Part shown: piece by piece, positions 1-11,244 of the stretch
Numbering within the stretch: the first letter of the stretch is position 1
Layout: each line of letters opens with the position of its first letter
NCBI RefSeq assembly: GCF_024586455.1
Contig: NC_065920.1
Span: 11,432,144-11,496,143 of the forward strand
Source of the DNA: Bactrocera neohumeralis
Lineage: Eukaryota; Arthropoda; Insecta; Diptera; Tephritidae
DNA length: 64,000 nt
Direction: 5' to 3'
Notes under the pieces: generated by a model
What the model was told of the DNA's origin: nothing
Seen by the model: the letters and a program-made list of their open reading frames with translations, nothing else
Databases searched by the model: none
Translations under genes and position numbers: made by a program

Positions 1-331
1 ACCAAAAATTGCTCAGAATCCGTCTCATTGATCGACGCTTGTGACCGATTATTTGACCAAAAATCACATTTTAACCATTAACCACTCCCCGTATTCACCT
101 GATATGGCACCGAGCGACTTCTTCCTTTTCGAAAAAATGCATTTGCCCACGAAAGGATAGCGTTATGCCTGCCATACCGGCCAACGAGCTAAAACACTCC
201 TTCGACATGCTTTTGGACCGTTTAAAAAGCTGTATTGAAGCAGAAGGAGACTATTTTGAATAAAGTAAATTGATTTTGCCGAAAAAACCATTTGTTCTGT
301 TTTTTTAAAGGTCCTTTGGAACGCACCTTGT
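1..331 (+). pseudogene. Mariner transposase C-terminal remnant, cut by the window edge
   Basis: This is the 3' end of a Tc1/mariner-superfamily DNA transposon. The translation gives the mariner signature around the third catalytic aspartate (SPDMAPSDFFLFEKMHLP), here encoded near base 100. It is followed by a premature TAG just after the next few residues and then a frame change. The C-terminal ending RLKSCIEAEGDYFE with a TAA at 261-263 matches the usual end of mariner transposases. About 45 bases further on, GGTCCTTTGGAACGCACCTTGTA may be the terminal inverted repeat. The first two catalytic aspartates lie outside the window. The stop and the frameshift make it inactive. The GDYFE ending and AEG context fit a different mariner subfamily from the five TTGGGTAGTCG copies elsewhere in this window. 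Confidence 0.8.
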
Positions 332-1422
332 ATTTAATGAAATTTTAAATATAATCTTAGTATTTACTCTCTTCTCTTCATATTTCATAATCAACGTAAA
401 AATATAAATTTCCCCAATAAAACGATAAATAGCACATCCGTAATGAAGCACCGAAAACATAAAATAACAAATGTTAAGCTCTCCCTTAAATAACAATTTA
501 ATGAAAATGCTCTCTACAATAGTTTTACTTTCATTAAGTCATTTTGTTACAAGCGCGCCCGCCCTCATGCTCCTGCGGACTCCCTGATACTCTTGTGCCA
601 TGTACCGACTGTCTGAGCAACATGCTGGGCGTGTGTAGTTTTTCATCAGCAGGCAGCCATACAAATTGCATGCTGTGCGCTCTATTTCAGTATTTCTAAC
701 GAAAAGATGATTTTCCTTTTCTTTTTTATACGCTATCACAGGAGCATCGCATATGTGTCATGCACAGTCATTTGCAACCCCCAGCTCCTCCCGCGCCGTC
801 GTCTTTGTTTCTTTACAAATTATCTATTCTATTTTAGCTTCTTCACTTACTCCGACCACTTTTCTGACACAGCATGCATTGTCTGTCTTTCTGCATTTTA
901 ACTACAAGGCACTACTTCTTTTCTGTATTTTCTGTACCCCACCCCCTGCTGCTATATCATAAATATTGCAATGACCTGAAATGTTTGCATTTAATGTGGT
1001 GCATAGTGCGTGGCGCATTAATTATGCTCCTATTCTTAGCTATAAATATTTATACTTAAATTCTTGTGTTGCCAGCAAACATTGGTTCTACTTACTAGTA
1101 ATGAAATATGAGCATAACTTTTCCGCTACACATTTTGTATTACTGTTTCTACTTGTAATTCTTCGAGCTCACACGATGGGCCAGTTTATTATAGTTAAGT
1201 ACATATTTTTCGAAAGAAATTTATTTGTTTATTTTCTAATTTCTCTGAGGCAATGCCGAAATGTTGCTCTAATTATTCTTTAATTGCTTAATAAATAGAA
1301 GACTTCCAGGGTGCTCTCTTTTATAAAATAATTAGTCTACATTTAGGAGCCTTATTTTTATAATCGAAGTCGCTCACCAAGCAAGCTGTGTCAATAATGT
1401 TTGAATCTAACCACTCTAATAC
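332..1422. other. AT-rich region, no gene recognised
   Basis: Only short overlapping open frames occur on both strands. None has a recognisable domain or a splice context I can support. Pyrimidine-rich stretches near 700-900 explain the F/L/S-rich frames there. Confidence 0.6.
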
Positions 1423-1476
1423 CCTGAACAGGATATGTTAAGTTTGCCACGAAGCTTGTAATGTCCAAAACCTTTA
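1423..1476 (+). repeat. Fragment of a dispersed dipteran repeat
   Basis: The sequence TACCCTGAACAGGATATG, followed by AAGTTTGCCACGAAGCTTGT, resembles the start of a dispersed repeat family common in flies. A similar start, TACCCTGAACCGGGTATACT, is at 4318. Only the first ~50 bases are recognisable here, and they run into the mariner remnant next door. Confidence 0.45.
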
Positions 1477-1489
1477 AATCAAACGCAAC

Positions 1490-2085
1490 ATATTTAATTA
1501 TTCATCAATATTTATTTTGGCGCCTTTAAAGTAATCCTTACCAGATGTAATACACTTATATCAAACATTTTTCCAGTCCTCGAAACACTTTCATAAGCAC
1601 TTTTTGGGATGTTCTTCAGCTCCTTCTGCGAATTTTGTTTTATCTCTTCAAACGACTGAAAACGGGGTTCACGGAGCGGAAATTTCAGTTTGGGGAACAA
1701 GAAAAAATCACACGGAGCCAAATCTGGTTAATACGGTGGTTGATCGATGGCATTCATTGCGTTTTTGGCTTTAAATTCGGTCACAATCGTGGCAATCGTG
1801 AAAAAAACTCAGCTTTTTCCGGACGTGTCGAGCCTGAAAGCGTTTAACACCCAAAGTATCCACCGAAATCATTTGAATGGAGATGTGTCGACCTCTTTCC
1901 AGCTCTATATCACATGCTTTACTATTTTCAAGTACCATATTGTTCACATTTTTAATATTTTTGTCGGTTGAAGTGGTCGAAGATCGTCCAGAACGAGGCA
2001 TGTATTCGACGATCTCTCGACTGTCTTTGAAGGCTTTGTACCAGTCGTAGGCTATAAACAGGGTATTTTAGCGTCGGTGAAGCTC
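1490..2085 (-). pseudogene. Mariner transposase with the catalytic centre deleted
   Basis: Read on the minus strand, this starts with the helix-turn-helix region of a mariner transposase (DWYKAFKDSREIVE, then PRSGRSSTTSTDKNIKNV). It passes through the linker just before the catalytic domain (LGVKRFQARHVRKKLSFF). It then jumps directly to the last catalytic motif (PDLAPCDFFLFPKLKFPLR) and the C-terminal tail. About 150 residues carrying the first two catalytic aspartates are missing, and a TAA replaces the serine before PDLAP. The result is an internally deleted, inactive copy of about 0.6 kb. The PDLAPCDFFLFPKLKFPLR motif shows it is a different mariner lineage from the copies at 15.5, 42.5 and 56.4 kb. 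It abuts the non-LTR fragment that begins near 2086, so the two insertions were truncated against each other. Confidence 0.8.
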
Positions 2086-2440
2086 TACTCCTGCTTCTGG
2101 AGAAAATAGTTCGAGCTGCAGAACTAAACAGAGAAGGTACCATCTTCTATAAGAGTGTACAGCTGCTGGCTTATAAAGACAGCGGCTACGCTGGCTAGGT
2201 CATGTTGTCCGGATGGATGAAAACACTCCAGCTCTGAAAGTATTCGACGCAGTACCCGCCGGGGGAGGCAGAGGAAGAGGAAGACCTCCACTCCGTTGGA
2301 AGGACCAAGTGGAGAAGGACCTGGCTCGCTTGGAATATCCAATTGGCGCCACGCAGCGAAAAGAAGAAACGGCTGGCGCGCTGTTGTTAACTCGGCTATA
2401 ATCGCGTAAGCGGTGTCTACGTCAATTAAGAAGAGAGAAG
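2086..2440 (+). pseudogene. Non-LTR retrotransposon 3' end (RT fragment joined to C-terminal domain)
   Basis: The 5' part encodes LEKIVRAAELNREGTIFYKS, which leads into the QLLA-YADD active-site strand of a LINE-type RT. The YADD motif itself is lost: the reading jumps to QRLRWLGHVVRMDEN, the conserved WLGHVxRM region after the RT domain. A Gly/Arg-rich RGRGRPPLRWKDQVEKDL segment follows. After a frameshift comes LGISNWRHAAKRRNGWRAVV, ending IIA with a TAA at 2407-2409. The copy at 25936-26110 (minus strand) ends with nearly the same residues. This is therefore a 3' portion with an internal deletion across the catalytic YADD and the thumb. The family also appears at 17520-18060 and 44905-45490. 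It is inactive. The clade (RTE-like or CR1-like) was not determined. Confidence 0.8.
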
Positions 2441-3538
2441 AAGCTCTACTAACTCTCTCTACTGTATATTTTGTTTCACCTTTCAAAGCAACCAGGTGCA
2501 GTCTATAGTCGATTAATTTTGTTAATGCAAATAATTTTATTGTCTTAAGCAGTTAAATATTTTCCAAATTATTTTTATTTTTAAACGAAGAAAATTGTTT
2601 GAAGGGAGTATAAATAAATACGAAAAAAAATAATTCAATACAAGTATATTTAAATATTACTCTGCAAGCATATCCATATTGTATACCGTACATATTTATA
2701 TCTGAAGAGTTGGCATTGCTGGTTGATATGCGTTTCGCTCCATTCCACGCTGTCAGTTTGTTGTCACTTTTTGAAATTTCCTTTCATTTCCGCCATAAGA
2801 GCGCTTGCTTTCGTTGGTGTTATCATAGCCGTTGTTGTTATTTTTATTGAGCTTACGTGCTTGCCAAACTTGACAGTTTCGTTATTTTTGTTATTATTGC
2901 AACTTTCGATACTTCGTGAGTGCGTCTTGTTAATATTTTTATTGAAATGTGTGCTTGTGTGCAGGTACTTGTGCGCTGACTTCGTTGCACCTTGAAGTAT
3001 GCTACGATTTTTGCAGATAAAAATTGCTGTTGTGAATGTTTTTTTTTATTTTTCACGATTGCGCATTTTTCTTCCGGCAGTGAATTGCTGACGAGCGACA
3101 ATGTATGCGTGTTTGATGCACGCACACACATATAAGTATTCTTTTTATATGTATATACTTTTATACATATATAGTATACATACATATGTATATACATATA
3201 TTTGACACCTTACAGTGTAGCGCAAGTGATGTGGAAAATGATGTCTGCATGCTTACGGTACATTGTTATGCAAATATGGTAGTAAAGTAAATTGTTGTTG
3301 TTTTGAGAGTACACTTCATTTGCGTAAGTTTGACTCTTCCTTTCTTTGCGCAATATTATACTTAATAGTGGCTTCTGGGCAATCGATCGATTTATATGCG
3401 GCATAATTGTTGGATTGTATCTGAACAGCAGATGTGCTTAAGACTACTTTTTGAACATTTTTTTGTATTAGTGGTTGTATTAGAGTGCGAATGTTTACTC
3501 GTTTAAAAATAAGTTTATATATTGAAGATTAAACCCAT
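2441..3538. other. Unannotated AT-rich region with a TACATATGTA microsatellite
   Basis: No gene is seen. A (TA/CA)-type palindromic microsatellite (ATGTATATAC, TACATACATATGTA) occupies roughly 3120-3205; such tracts recur throughout the window. Open frames here are short and unconvincing. Confidence 0.6.
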
Positions 3539-4171
3539 TTAAGGGGTTACATGGGTTTCCTCGGGTAAAAAACAGCCTCATATCAACAATTTGGAAATAT
3601 TTTATTAAAATTTTTATTGTTATAAACATACACTATTATCAAGGAAATTCTTAAATTTTTGGAAAAAATATTTTAGGCTATTGCGACGCCATTTCCGGTG
3701 ATCCCTCGGAAAACAGATGTGCCCTCGTTGGCTGAATAACTCCTTATACGATCATCTACAGTGAAAAAATATGTGTTTCTCTACCCTAACTTAGAACTTG
3801 GACGAAGAAAATAAAAACTAAAAATTGGATTTTTGCAGATATTTTAACAAAAAAAAAATTAAAATTTCAACGAAAATTTCGCAACATTTTTTTTCAAATA
3901 GTTGTCAAGTAAATTCTTCGTCCAAATCTTTAAGAAATACCTGTGTAACATTTCATGAAGTTCGGTTGAGTAGTTCGCGAGAACTCTTGCCAACCGACTT
4001 CAAAAACACAGTTTCGAAAAAAACGCGTTTAAAAACGGTGCCTCGAGCGCACAAGTTCTCAAGTCTTTATCTCCGAAACTATTACTTGGATTAACTTGAA
4101 AATTTAGCACAATTTTCTAGAGAGAAAAAGATTTAATTTTTTGAAAACCGTAAACCCATACAACCCCTTAA
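3539..4171 (+). mobile_element. Non-autonomous element with TIRs and TTAA target duplication (copy A)
   Basis: The left end TTAAGGGGTTACATGGGTTT and the right end AAACCCATACAACCCCTTAA are imperfect inverted repeats. Each is bounded by TTAA (3539-3542 and 4168-4171). TTAA duplications are typical of piggyBac-type transposition. The ~625-bp interior has no transposase and holds the phrase TTTCATGAAGTTCGGTTGAG and TTTATCTCCGAAACTAT. A diverged copy in inverse orientation lies at 40211-40916, and a related element at 39313-39953 shares part of the interior. It is best described as a miniature inverted-repeat element (MITE). The piggyBac link rests only on the TTAA. Confidence 0.7.
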
Positions 4172-4315
4172 GTAGGGAATGTTTCAAGAATAACACCAAA
4201 CCTTGAAGTATTTTTCATAAAAAATAGCGGTGAGCTAAAAATATGGTAAAAATATTAGTTTCTAAATCATGTCAATTGCCCTCAATATTGGAAATCAGAA
4301 CATAAATAGGTTAGT

Positions 4316-4690
4316 TATACCCTGAACCGGGTATACTACCATTAGCTAACCATGAACAAAACCCCCGAAGAAAGCATCGGATACCCTAAATAAATATAAA
4401 TGATCAGCGTGACGAACTAAGTGCAATTAGATGTCCGTCTGTCTAAAATTTTGCAGATGTCCTCTTCTCTCTAAGAAGTTGCTAATTTGGCATAGATTAT
4501 TGTACAAGGCAGCGCTACGTGCTCCGAACAAATTGTTTAGATCGAACGGCTATAGCTTACAGTTGATATTCAAAATTCTAACTGACAAATCAAACATCTT
4601 GTAGAAAATCTTGTACAAAAAATCTATTATATAAGTATCTTCAGAGTTCTAACGAGTAACGAACAGTTACTTGCACATAAACGTACATAT
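4316..4690 (+). repeat. Dispersed dipteran repeat, degraded copy
   Basis: It opens with TACCCTGAACCGGGTATACT and includes GAACAAATTGTTTAGATCGAACGGCTATAGC. The latter corresponds to the GAAGAAATTGTTCACATTGGACCACTAT block of the copy at 30.8-31.5 kb. No coding capacity is seen. It is followed by TATGTACATGTATAT microsatellite sequence. Confidence 0.5.
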
Positions 4691-5093
4691 ACAGCACTAA
4701 ATATACATATATGTACATGTATATATTTTCTTTTAAGAAATGTCAATGTTTCTGTGTTGAATTGTTGTCCCACATTGTTGCACGTAAGCTAGATTATAGT
4801 CATGACTTGTATGCATACAAATGGAAATCGGCAAAAGCAATCAGCTTGGTAAGGACTGGCCGTGTGCAGAAATAGCTGAGAGTGTTTAAAGTGCTGCAGT
4901 TTTCTTCTTTTGGAATGGGCCGACTGTGCTTGTGGACAATACACACGGAAATATGTAAATCTGACTAATAAACTGCAACAAAATGCCAATGCTTAGATTA
5001 TTTTATAAAATTTATATATAATGAATGTCATACTAATATATACATACATATTTTTTTGTGAACAGATGCTACTCTGTACGTGACCTTTAGCAT
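4691..5093. other. No gene recognised
   Basis: Ordinary AT-rich sequence with a short ATATACATATATGTACATG tract at its start and a T-run before 5100. Nothing else is supportable. Confidence 0.5.
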
Positions 5094-5396
5094 TTTTTTG
5101 AGGGGGGAGCCTGCTTTAGAAGCTTGAAAAAATTGATTTTTTTTTTTTGCTTAAATCTCTTTAAAAAATATCTAAGAATATGTCCCCAAAGTGATAAATG
5201 GGAATTCCAAATTTTGTCGAAGCTAGAAGAGAACTAGTGACTCAGAATATCAAAGATTTTGTATCCAAAAAGTTTTAGGATGATGTTTAAATATATAACT
5301 ATAAGCTCTAGAAATTTCGCTTTAATCAATTATTTCTTTCTCTCTCTAAAAAATCCTCAAAAAAATCGAATTTTTGAAGCCTCTAAGGCAAAATCA
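5094..5396. mobile_element. Small inverted-repeat (MITE-like) element
   Basis: The left arm at 5111-5142 (CTGCTTTAGAAGCTTGAAAA, then AATTGATTTT) pairs with the right arm at 5359-5390 (AAAATCGAATTTTTGAAGCC, then TCTAAGGCA). There are only a few mismatches over about 30 bp. The ~215-bp interior is non-coding. The GGGGG-CTG-TTTAGAAGC start resembles the left end of the TTAA element at 39313 (TTAAGGGGGTATTCTGGTTT, then AGAAGC), so it may belong to the same superfamily. No clear TTAA is preserved here. Confidence 0.55.
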
Positions 5397-5479
5397 AACA
5401 ACGGTTATGTATCTCATTTTTGGCAGATAAATTTTTCTTGATTTTGACTAGATTTTGTTGTTCGTGTGATGTTACACGT

Positions 5480-6010
5480 ACTTGCTTGAAAATCGTCGTG
5501 CTGGCAGCAGGAAAACAGCATATGATCTGAACACATCTTATGCGTCAACTGAACACATTTTGGTTAATGTTTTGGGTATGAAGCGCGTCAGTTTTTTTAT
5601 TTATAAATTTATATAAATTTAAAATCTGTATAAAAAAACAATAACAAAGTTTTATGAAGCGTGTCAGTGATAGACTTGTACCGAAATATCTAAATTTTCC
5701 AAAACACCGCCGAGTAGAGTGGAGGTTTGACAACATAGCTGATCAATATTCAACAAACGCATCATTACTGATGACGAGACTTGGATTTATGAATATTATG
5801 ACGAAACCAATAATGTGGTAAACGACGCTCTAAAAATGCGTCGAAATCGGAAAAAAACAAAGTTCTCTGAAGGCATTGAAGGTTGTCATAGCCGAGCCTT
5901 AGAGCAAATTTATGGAAAATAGAACTCAGCGTAAACATGATAGTATCAGCTCAAAAGGAGTCTATTTTGAATGCGTTTACAAAGATTTGTATTGAAATAC
6001 GTGAAAAATG
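5480..6010 (+). pseudogene. Mariner transposase remnant interrupted by a 61-bp insertion
   Basis: The plus strand encodes HILVNVLGMKRVS, the helix-turn-helix/linker segment of a mariner transposase. It continues after an interruption as MKRVSDRLVPKYLNF-K-RRVE. It then gives RIITDDETWIYEYYDETNN, which carries the first catalytic aspartate (usual motif TGDETW), and finally GVYFE near the C-terminus. Frameshifts separate these blocks and most of the catalytic domain after ETW is gone. The 15-base sequence ATGAAGCGCGTCAGT (5578-5592) is repeated as ATGAAGCGTGTCAGT (5654-5668) on either side of a 61-nt AT-rich insert. This is an old, inactive copy of a mariner lineage distinct from the TTGGGTAGTCG family. 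Confidence 0.75.
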
Positions 6011-6049
6011 TTTGTTTTGTGTTAGTCCGGATGATATTTGATCACATGT

Positions 6050-6660
6050 AATCAGGGTTGCGAATTTTTTAATTAAACATTTTTGGATTACAAATTAAAT
6101 TTTCATTTTTTAATGCTGATAGAAAAATAGAAAATTGAAATCGGGACATTTAAGGTTAAAAATTTAAATTTTAATTAAAAAAAAAATAAAAAAATTTAAC
6201 ATTGATTAAAAATTTCGATTTAAAAAAAATTAAAAAAATCAACATTTCAATTATTGTTATTATTATTTTGTAACAAAAACGTTAAAAAAATTTAAAATTT
6301 CAAATTTAAAAAAATTGTAAAATTTTAAAAATAGAAAATTTCAAAAATTTTAATTTCATTTAAAAAAAATTTTAAAGTTGAACATTTATTGAACATTTAA
6401 ATTTTTAAATTGATTTAAATTGCATTCTTCAATTTTACAAAATTTTAAATTTAAAAAAAATTGAAAATTTTAGAAATTTCAGAAAAAGATTTAAAAATTG
6501 AAAATTTTAATTTTGATTTTGAATGAAGTACGGAGAAAAATGTTAGCTTAAAAAAATTTCTTTTATTAATTTTTAGTAATTCTAATGCTTGGGATTTAAA
6601 ATTTGTATTTTTTGATTTTTCAATCCGGTAGTAATTTTTAATTTAAAAAAATTTGAGCCT
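6050..6660. repeat. AT-only low-complexity tract
   Basis: About 600 bases are almost entirely A-runs and T-runs arranged as AAAATTTAAAATTT-type words with frequent near-palindromes. There is no coding content. It probably expanded by slippage. Confidence 0.75.
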
Positions 6661-8039
6661 AGCTAAAGGTGCTAAATCTTTATTCTCAAAATTCAGCTAT
6701 CAGGTTCCACTTGGATATAATATTTGGGTCAAAATTTATGTAAAAGTAGGCGCCGCTTATGTCAATTTCATTCTGCGGCCTGTTTTGTAAATATTTAAGA
6801 GTTGTTTTTGGTTGAATGATTTGTTTCAAAAATCTCTCATTAATTTTCTTTTCCTTTATAATAACAAAAATGATCTATTATACAACAAAGTGGCACATTT
6901 AGCAAAATGTGTAAATTGTTTCCTTACCCTTTTATTTAGCATAAATATATCCGAAAATTCGTATACTTACTTATGTACATGTCATTCAGCCCAATGAATA
7001 GTTTTGAAATGGCACAGCAATCAGTTACCAGCAAATATTAATTACACTTACTTGAGAAATTAATATAATATAATTTGGTCTTTGAGCCAAATAATTTGCT
7101 TAATTGAGTAGGCAATTACAGCATGTGCACAATTTCTTCGCGTGTAAAGACAAGATTTCATAGAATTTGTAGACATGATTTCTAGTTTAATTGTTAATTA
7201 ATTAATAATGCACCAATTAATGCTTAACTACACTCAATTAAGGCAATGAAGGCTTTAATAGCCTTCAAGTGTCTATACTTTTGCACAGTTCTAAGAATTT
7301 TCACATATCAAATTTGAAAGTGGCGCTAAGGTTACGCATACGTCCTGTGTTACCAACATATCGCCTTAGCGCATACGTGTTTTTGTTGTTAGTTATGTGT
7401 TACATTTGTTAGTGGCGTGTTGCAGGCATGTGTTCCTCAATGAGTTGGAAACTTTTCTACAACAATAAAAACTATTTAAGCGGCGTTTACTCATTCATAA
7501 ATATTCACAGTACAAAGCTATTTACATACCAATATGTACTACTTATGTATGTATGTGTCAGCTTACAGTTGCAAAGTTATTTGTACGGCATTGTTGCAAA
7601 GTAATTTAAAACTAATTTCCTATTTGGTTAAGCGCAAAAGAAATAAATAAACTATTAGAATTGCGTATTAAAGTTTTCGGAAAAGTTTGCTTACAAAAGC
7701 ATAAACTTCGTATTGTCAAGTTTTTAAGTGCGCCGAGGCATTTTCTGTATGTGCGTGCGCATATTTGCTTGTTTGTGTTAAAAACTTTGTATTAACTAAA
7801 GCTGGAGGGGTGTTTTGCAGCAATAGACTCACTTCTAGCTTCCTGTGTGTTCGGCATTTAATGATGGGCTTAAATGCAAGGGTATTTACGCAGCAGATGG
7901 GGGCCAAATTTTCAAATTAAATTGCAATAGTTTTAGTTTGTAATGAGAGGGAGAAGAAACTTTTTAAGAAAAATTGCAAAATAAAAAAGATTATATTAAA
8001 AATAAAAATGTTCAATAACTTAAAAAGAGAGCAAAAGTA
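6661..8039. other. No gene recognised
   Basis: Ordinary AT-rich sequence. TTAATTAATTAATAATG-type words occur near 7195-7215. The open frames on either strand are short and carry no recognisable domain. Confidence 0.55.
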
Positions 8040-8980
8040 ATATTTAGAAGATGCTAAGTGTTGCCGTGTTACCCATTTTTTTACTGTTTTTTCTTATTTT
8101 AATTTATCTTAGTATTACTCAGTTTAAAACAAAAAGCTGTGAGGTTGCCATTTGTTTGAAAATTTAAAGTACTATAAAACACTATCAATTCCGAAACGAA
8201 GTGATAAAGCTTTAAAATATTACAGTTGAATTTTTTTTCTTAGTGAAGTTGCCACCTGTTCAAAATTTGATTATAGTAAATTCGATGAAACGGGTTAAAT
8301 ATTGTTACACAAGTGTTCTAAATAGTGATTTCCCAGTTTTCTAGAGCAAGAGTTACCACCTATTTGAAAAATTATAACACTAAAGTACTACAAATTTTAA
8401 TTAATATTTAATTATTTAAAATATTACAATTTGTGCACCAAAGTGATAAAACTTAAAAATATTAGATTTTAAATTTTTTGGATTAGTTGCCACCTGTTTG
8501 AAAATTTATTGTAGTAAATTTTACAAAATGAGCCTAATATTGTTAAACAGGCCTCAAAATTAGTTCCGTTAGAGTAATTTAGTAGAAGGGTTGCCACATT
8601 TTTGAAAAATTATAGCATAAAAATACTACAAATTTATAGCATTTAAATACTACCAATTGTGCACCAATGTGATAAGACTTAAAAAATATTGATTTTGAAA
8701 TTCTTTTCCTGGTAGAGTTGCCACCTGTTTAAAATTTTATTTCCGTAAATTTGATAAAATGCGCCAAGTATTTTTTAACAGATCTTAAAACTATTTCTGT
8801 CAAAGTTATTTAGAGGAAGCGTTGCCACCTGTTCCAAAATTTATATCAGTAAAAGTGATAAAATGAATTAAAAATCGCTAAACAAGTCTCAGAAATACGT
8901 AAGTTTGAGATATTTTGGAAAAGTTTTGCCACCTATTTCAAAAATTTAGCTAAAATAATTCAAATGAATATGTTGGATAT
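8040..8980. repeat. Diverged tandem array, unit about 100-130 bp (GTTGCCACCTGTTTGAAAAT type)
   Basis: The phrase GTTGCCACCTGTTTGAAAAT recurs in diverged form at about 8147, 8247, 8352, 8484, 8590, 8717, 8822 and 8927. The spacings are 100-132 bases. Each unit continues with TTATAGTAAATTTGATAAAATG-like sequence and a short spacer ending in a T- and A-rich stretch. The units differ by substitutions and small indels, so the array is old. No coding content is seen. Confidence 0.75.
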
Positions 8981-10447
8981 TATTAAATTTGTATAATGCG
9001 AAATTCTGTTTTTTCGTTTTTATTATTCCACCTCTTCGCTTTAGATTTTTGTGTTTCCTTAATCTAAGCCTCCATTTAATTCCCCTTTTTAGTTCTCTAA
9101 CTGCAATAGTTCACCAATTGCATCATTTATTACACATGTACATATGTACATACATATGCATATTTCTAGAGGATTATTCAGATTTTTGTTGTATATCCAA
9201 GGTGACAGCTATGTTTAAAACTTTTCCAAGCAGCTTAAATATTGTCACCTTAAATTTATTTGCATATCGTTTTTATTTCAAATTGCACATAACCTTTATT
9301 TTAGTTTATGCCATTTTGTAACATAAATTTTCGTTAATAAAACAAAACAACAAATCCTTAAAAAGTATATATTCTTCCCTATCATTTTATATATTGCAAC
9401 ACAAATTAATAAATAAATACCCATTAGTTCAATAGTTATGTGGATGCATTGAAGTAAATCAGAGTGCCCATGTGTCTGCCTAAGCAACTGTGTGTGTGTT
9501 TCGCTTTGTGTAGTTGTATGTGTGCATGCATATGTATGTTTTTGTATATGTGTTTTTTCTACTTTCTTCAGCAATTGCGTCTATTGCCAGTGGCAACTTG
9601 AAATTGAAATTCTATAAAATCGAAATTATGCTAAGAGCCCGTATTCCATTAGCCGCCGTTATCGCAAACACGTACGCGTAGTAGAACCCATTATAATACA
9701 TAAGTGTATTGGTATTGGTGCTACATGCCATGGAATATGAACCTGTTGCATCAAGCATATGCCAAGATAATCAGCTTCAATGGCACAAACGTGCTGCGCT
9801 CATATGTGCGAAAGTGGGCTACATATGTGTGTGTGCGTAAGCATTAGGGTGATGTACTAAATGATTTCATATGCGAGGTGATGTGAAAAAATGTGAAAAA
9901 GTACTTTGAGCCTGCTTTGATCGTTGTTTTCAGCTTCTCAGCTTCAGCTTCTTGCATCGAACTAATGAGCTTGGAAAGAAGTTTGTAACGAATTAATGTT
10001 TAATTACTCCGGTCAACAAAAAACAAAGTTTTTTTATGTTTATGTTTTCATGCTCTAATTCTGATTTTTTTTTAAACTTCATTAATTTTCATGTTTTTTT
10101 CTTCGTTCTAACACTATTCTATTTACGGACGTTATGACTGCCATTATGGGGAAGATTCACTGCTGGCTTGCCGCCATTTTTCGGCATCCCTCTTTACTTG
10201 CATAACCAACAAAAAACTATAAAGCTTTAAAGCTTCAATAAACTTTTTCCGACAACTGTGCGAAAGTGCCACGTTTTTCCTCTTTCCGAGAAAAAAATTT
10301 CAGGAATGCCAATAAGGCTGAAAACCCCTTCAAGCAAATTGGATTATGAATATACTATATAGTTGGTAACATTATGAGCTTAATGTCACTGAAAAATACA
10401 TTTATAGCCTTCTTCGGAATCAGATGTCAGTTTTTTATATACTACTG
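8981..10447. other. No gene recognised; microsatellite patches
   Basis: Holds TACATATGTACATACATATG near 9135-9155 and GTGTGTGTTT-type and ATGTGTGCATGCATATG patches at 9490-9550. Open frames here are shadows of these repeats. Confidence 0.5.
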
Positions 10448-10634
10448 TGGGCAAAAAATAGTAAGACCTTTTAATTTTAATTTCGCGCGAAAACCTGTAT
10501 ATTTTTTCTACGTTGATTTGACTGTCAATGACCTCTATGCCAAATGCCACACTAAAATAATCATTAGTCATATATTTTGATGAATAAATTAATATTTGTA
10601 AAATTATGAACAAAGTCTTACTATTTTTTGCCCA
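10448..10634. mobile_element. 187-bp mariner-derived MITE with perfect 20-bp terminal repeats
   Basis: The left end TGGGCAAAAAATAGTAAGAC (10448-10467) is the exact reverse complement of the right end GTCTTACTATTTTTTGCCCA (10615-10634). The same terminal sequence, GTTACTATTTTTTGCCCA, ends the mariner remnant at 27140-28030. This element is therefore most simply a short non-autonomous derivative of that mariner family. It is flanked on the right by TATA; a clean TA duplication on the left is not obvious. No ORF is present. Confidence 0.8.
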
Positions 10635-11127
10635 TATATCTTTCTGACGTTGGCTTACTGCAATCTTTTCTGAGTTATCTTCACTCTTGCTGCAATTTCA
10701 ACTACCAACCAAACTGAATGCCAAGCTTTACTAAAATAATTAATATTTACCTCAGTGCTTGATTTGATTTTATTTGATTTGCATTCTATATACTTTTATT
10801 AGCTTGGTATTCGCAGCGGTGGTTAGGCATACGCTCGTAAATAAATATCAAAAGCAATTATGAATGTTGAATACTTTTAAGTAACAGAAATAAAATTTAA
10901 TTAATAAATTGCATTAGAATGTGAATATAAAAAAATTTCAACCTTGGTCAGCAACTACATACAGTGCTGTTCTAAGGGATTGCAGTTATAACATTATATT
11001 TTAATCGAGAGAAAAATTAAACTGATTTTCGAACTAAAATCTTTGCAAAAGCTGATCAGCATAAGGCTCGCGGATTATTGTTAGTATTATCGTAAAGATA
11101 TATCTAGCGTCACTAGCGAAAAATGTC

Positions 11128-11244
11128 AAAACATGGTCGACCAAAACGGTACACATTTGTTTATTAATTTATTAGTTGCAATACTTGTATAAAAAAATTA
11201 GTTGAAGTTTGATTAGAAATACGAAAAGACTTCTTCGACTACCT
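11128..11244 (+). mobile_element. Solo 3' end of the TTGGGTAGTCG mariner family
   Basis: The sequence TGGTCGACCAAAACGGTACA corresponds to the codons just before the transposase stop in the intact copies. It is followed by TTAGTTGAAGTTTGATTAGA and then AATACGAAAAGACTTCTTCG, which is the family's 3' terminal repeat. Only these ~115 bases remain. It is the most reduced of the five family members seen here. Confidence 0.75.

Noticed and set aside
8040..8980. Regularly spaced repeats considered as a CRISPR array
   Set aside because: The units are diverged over their whole length, there are no constant short repeats with unique spacers, and the genome is eukaryotic.
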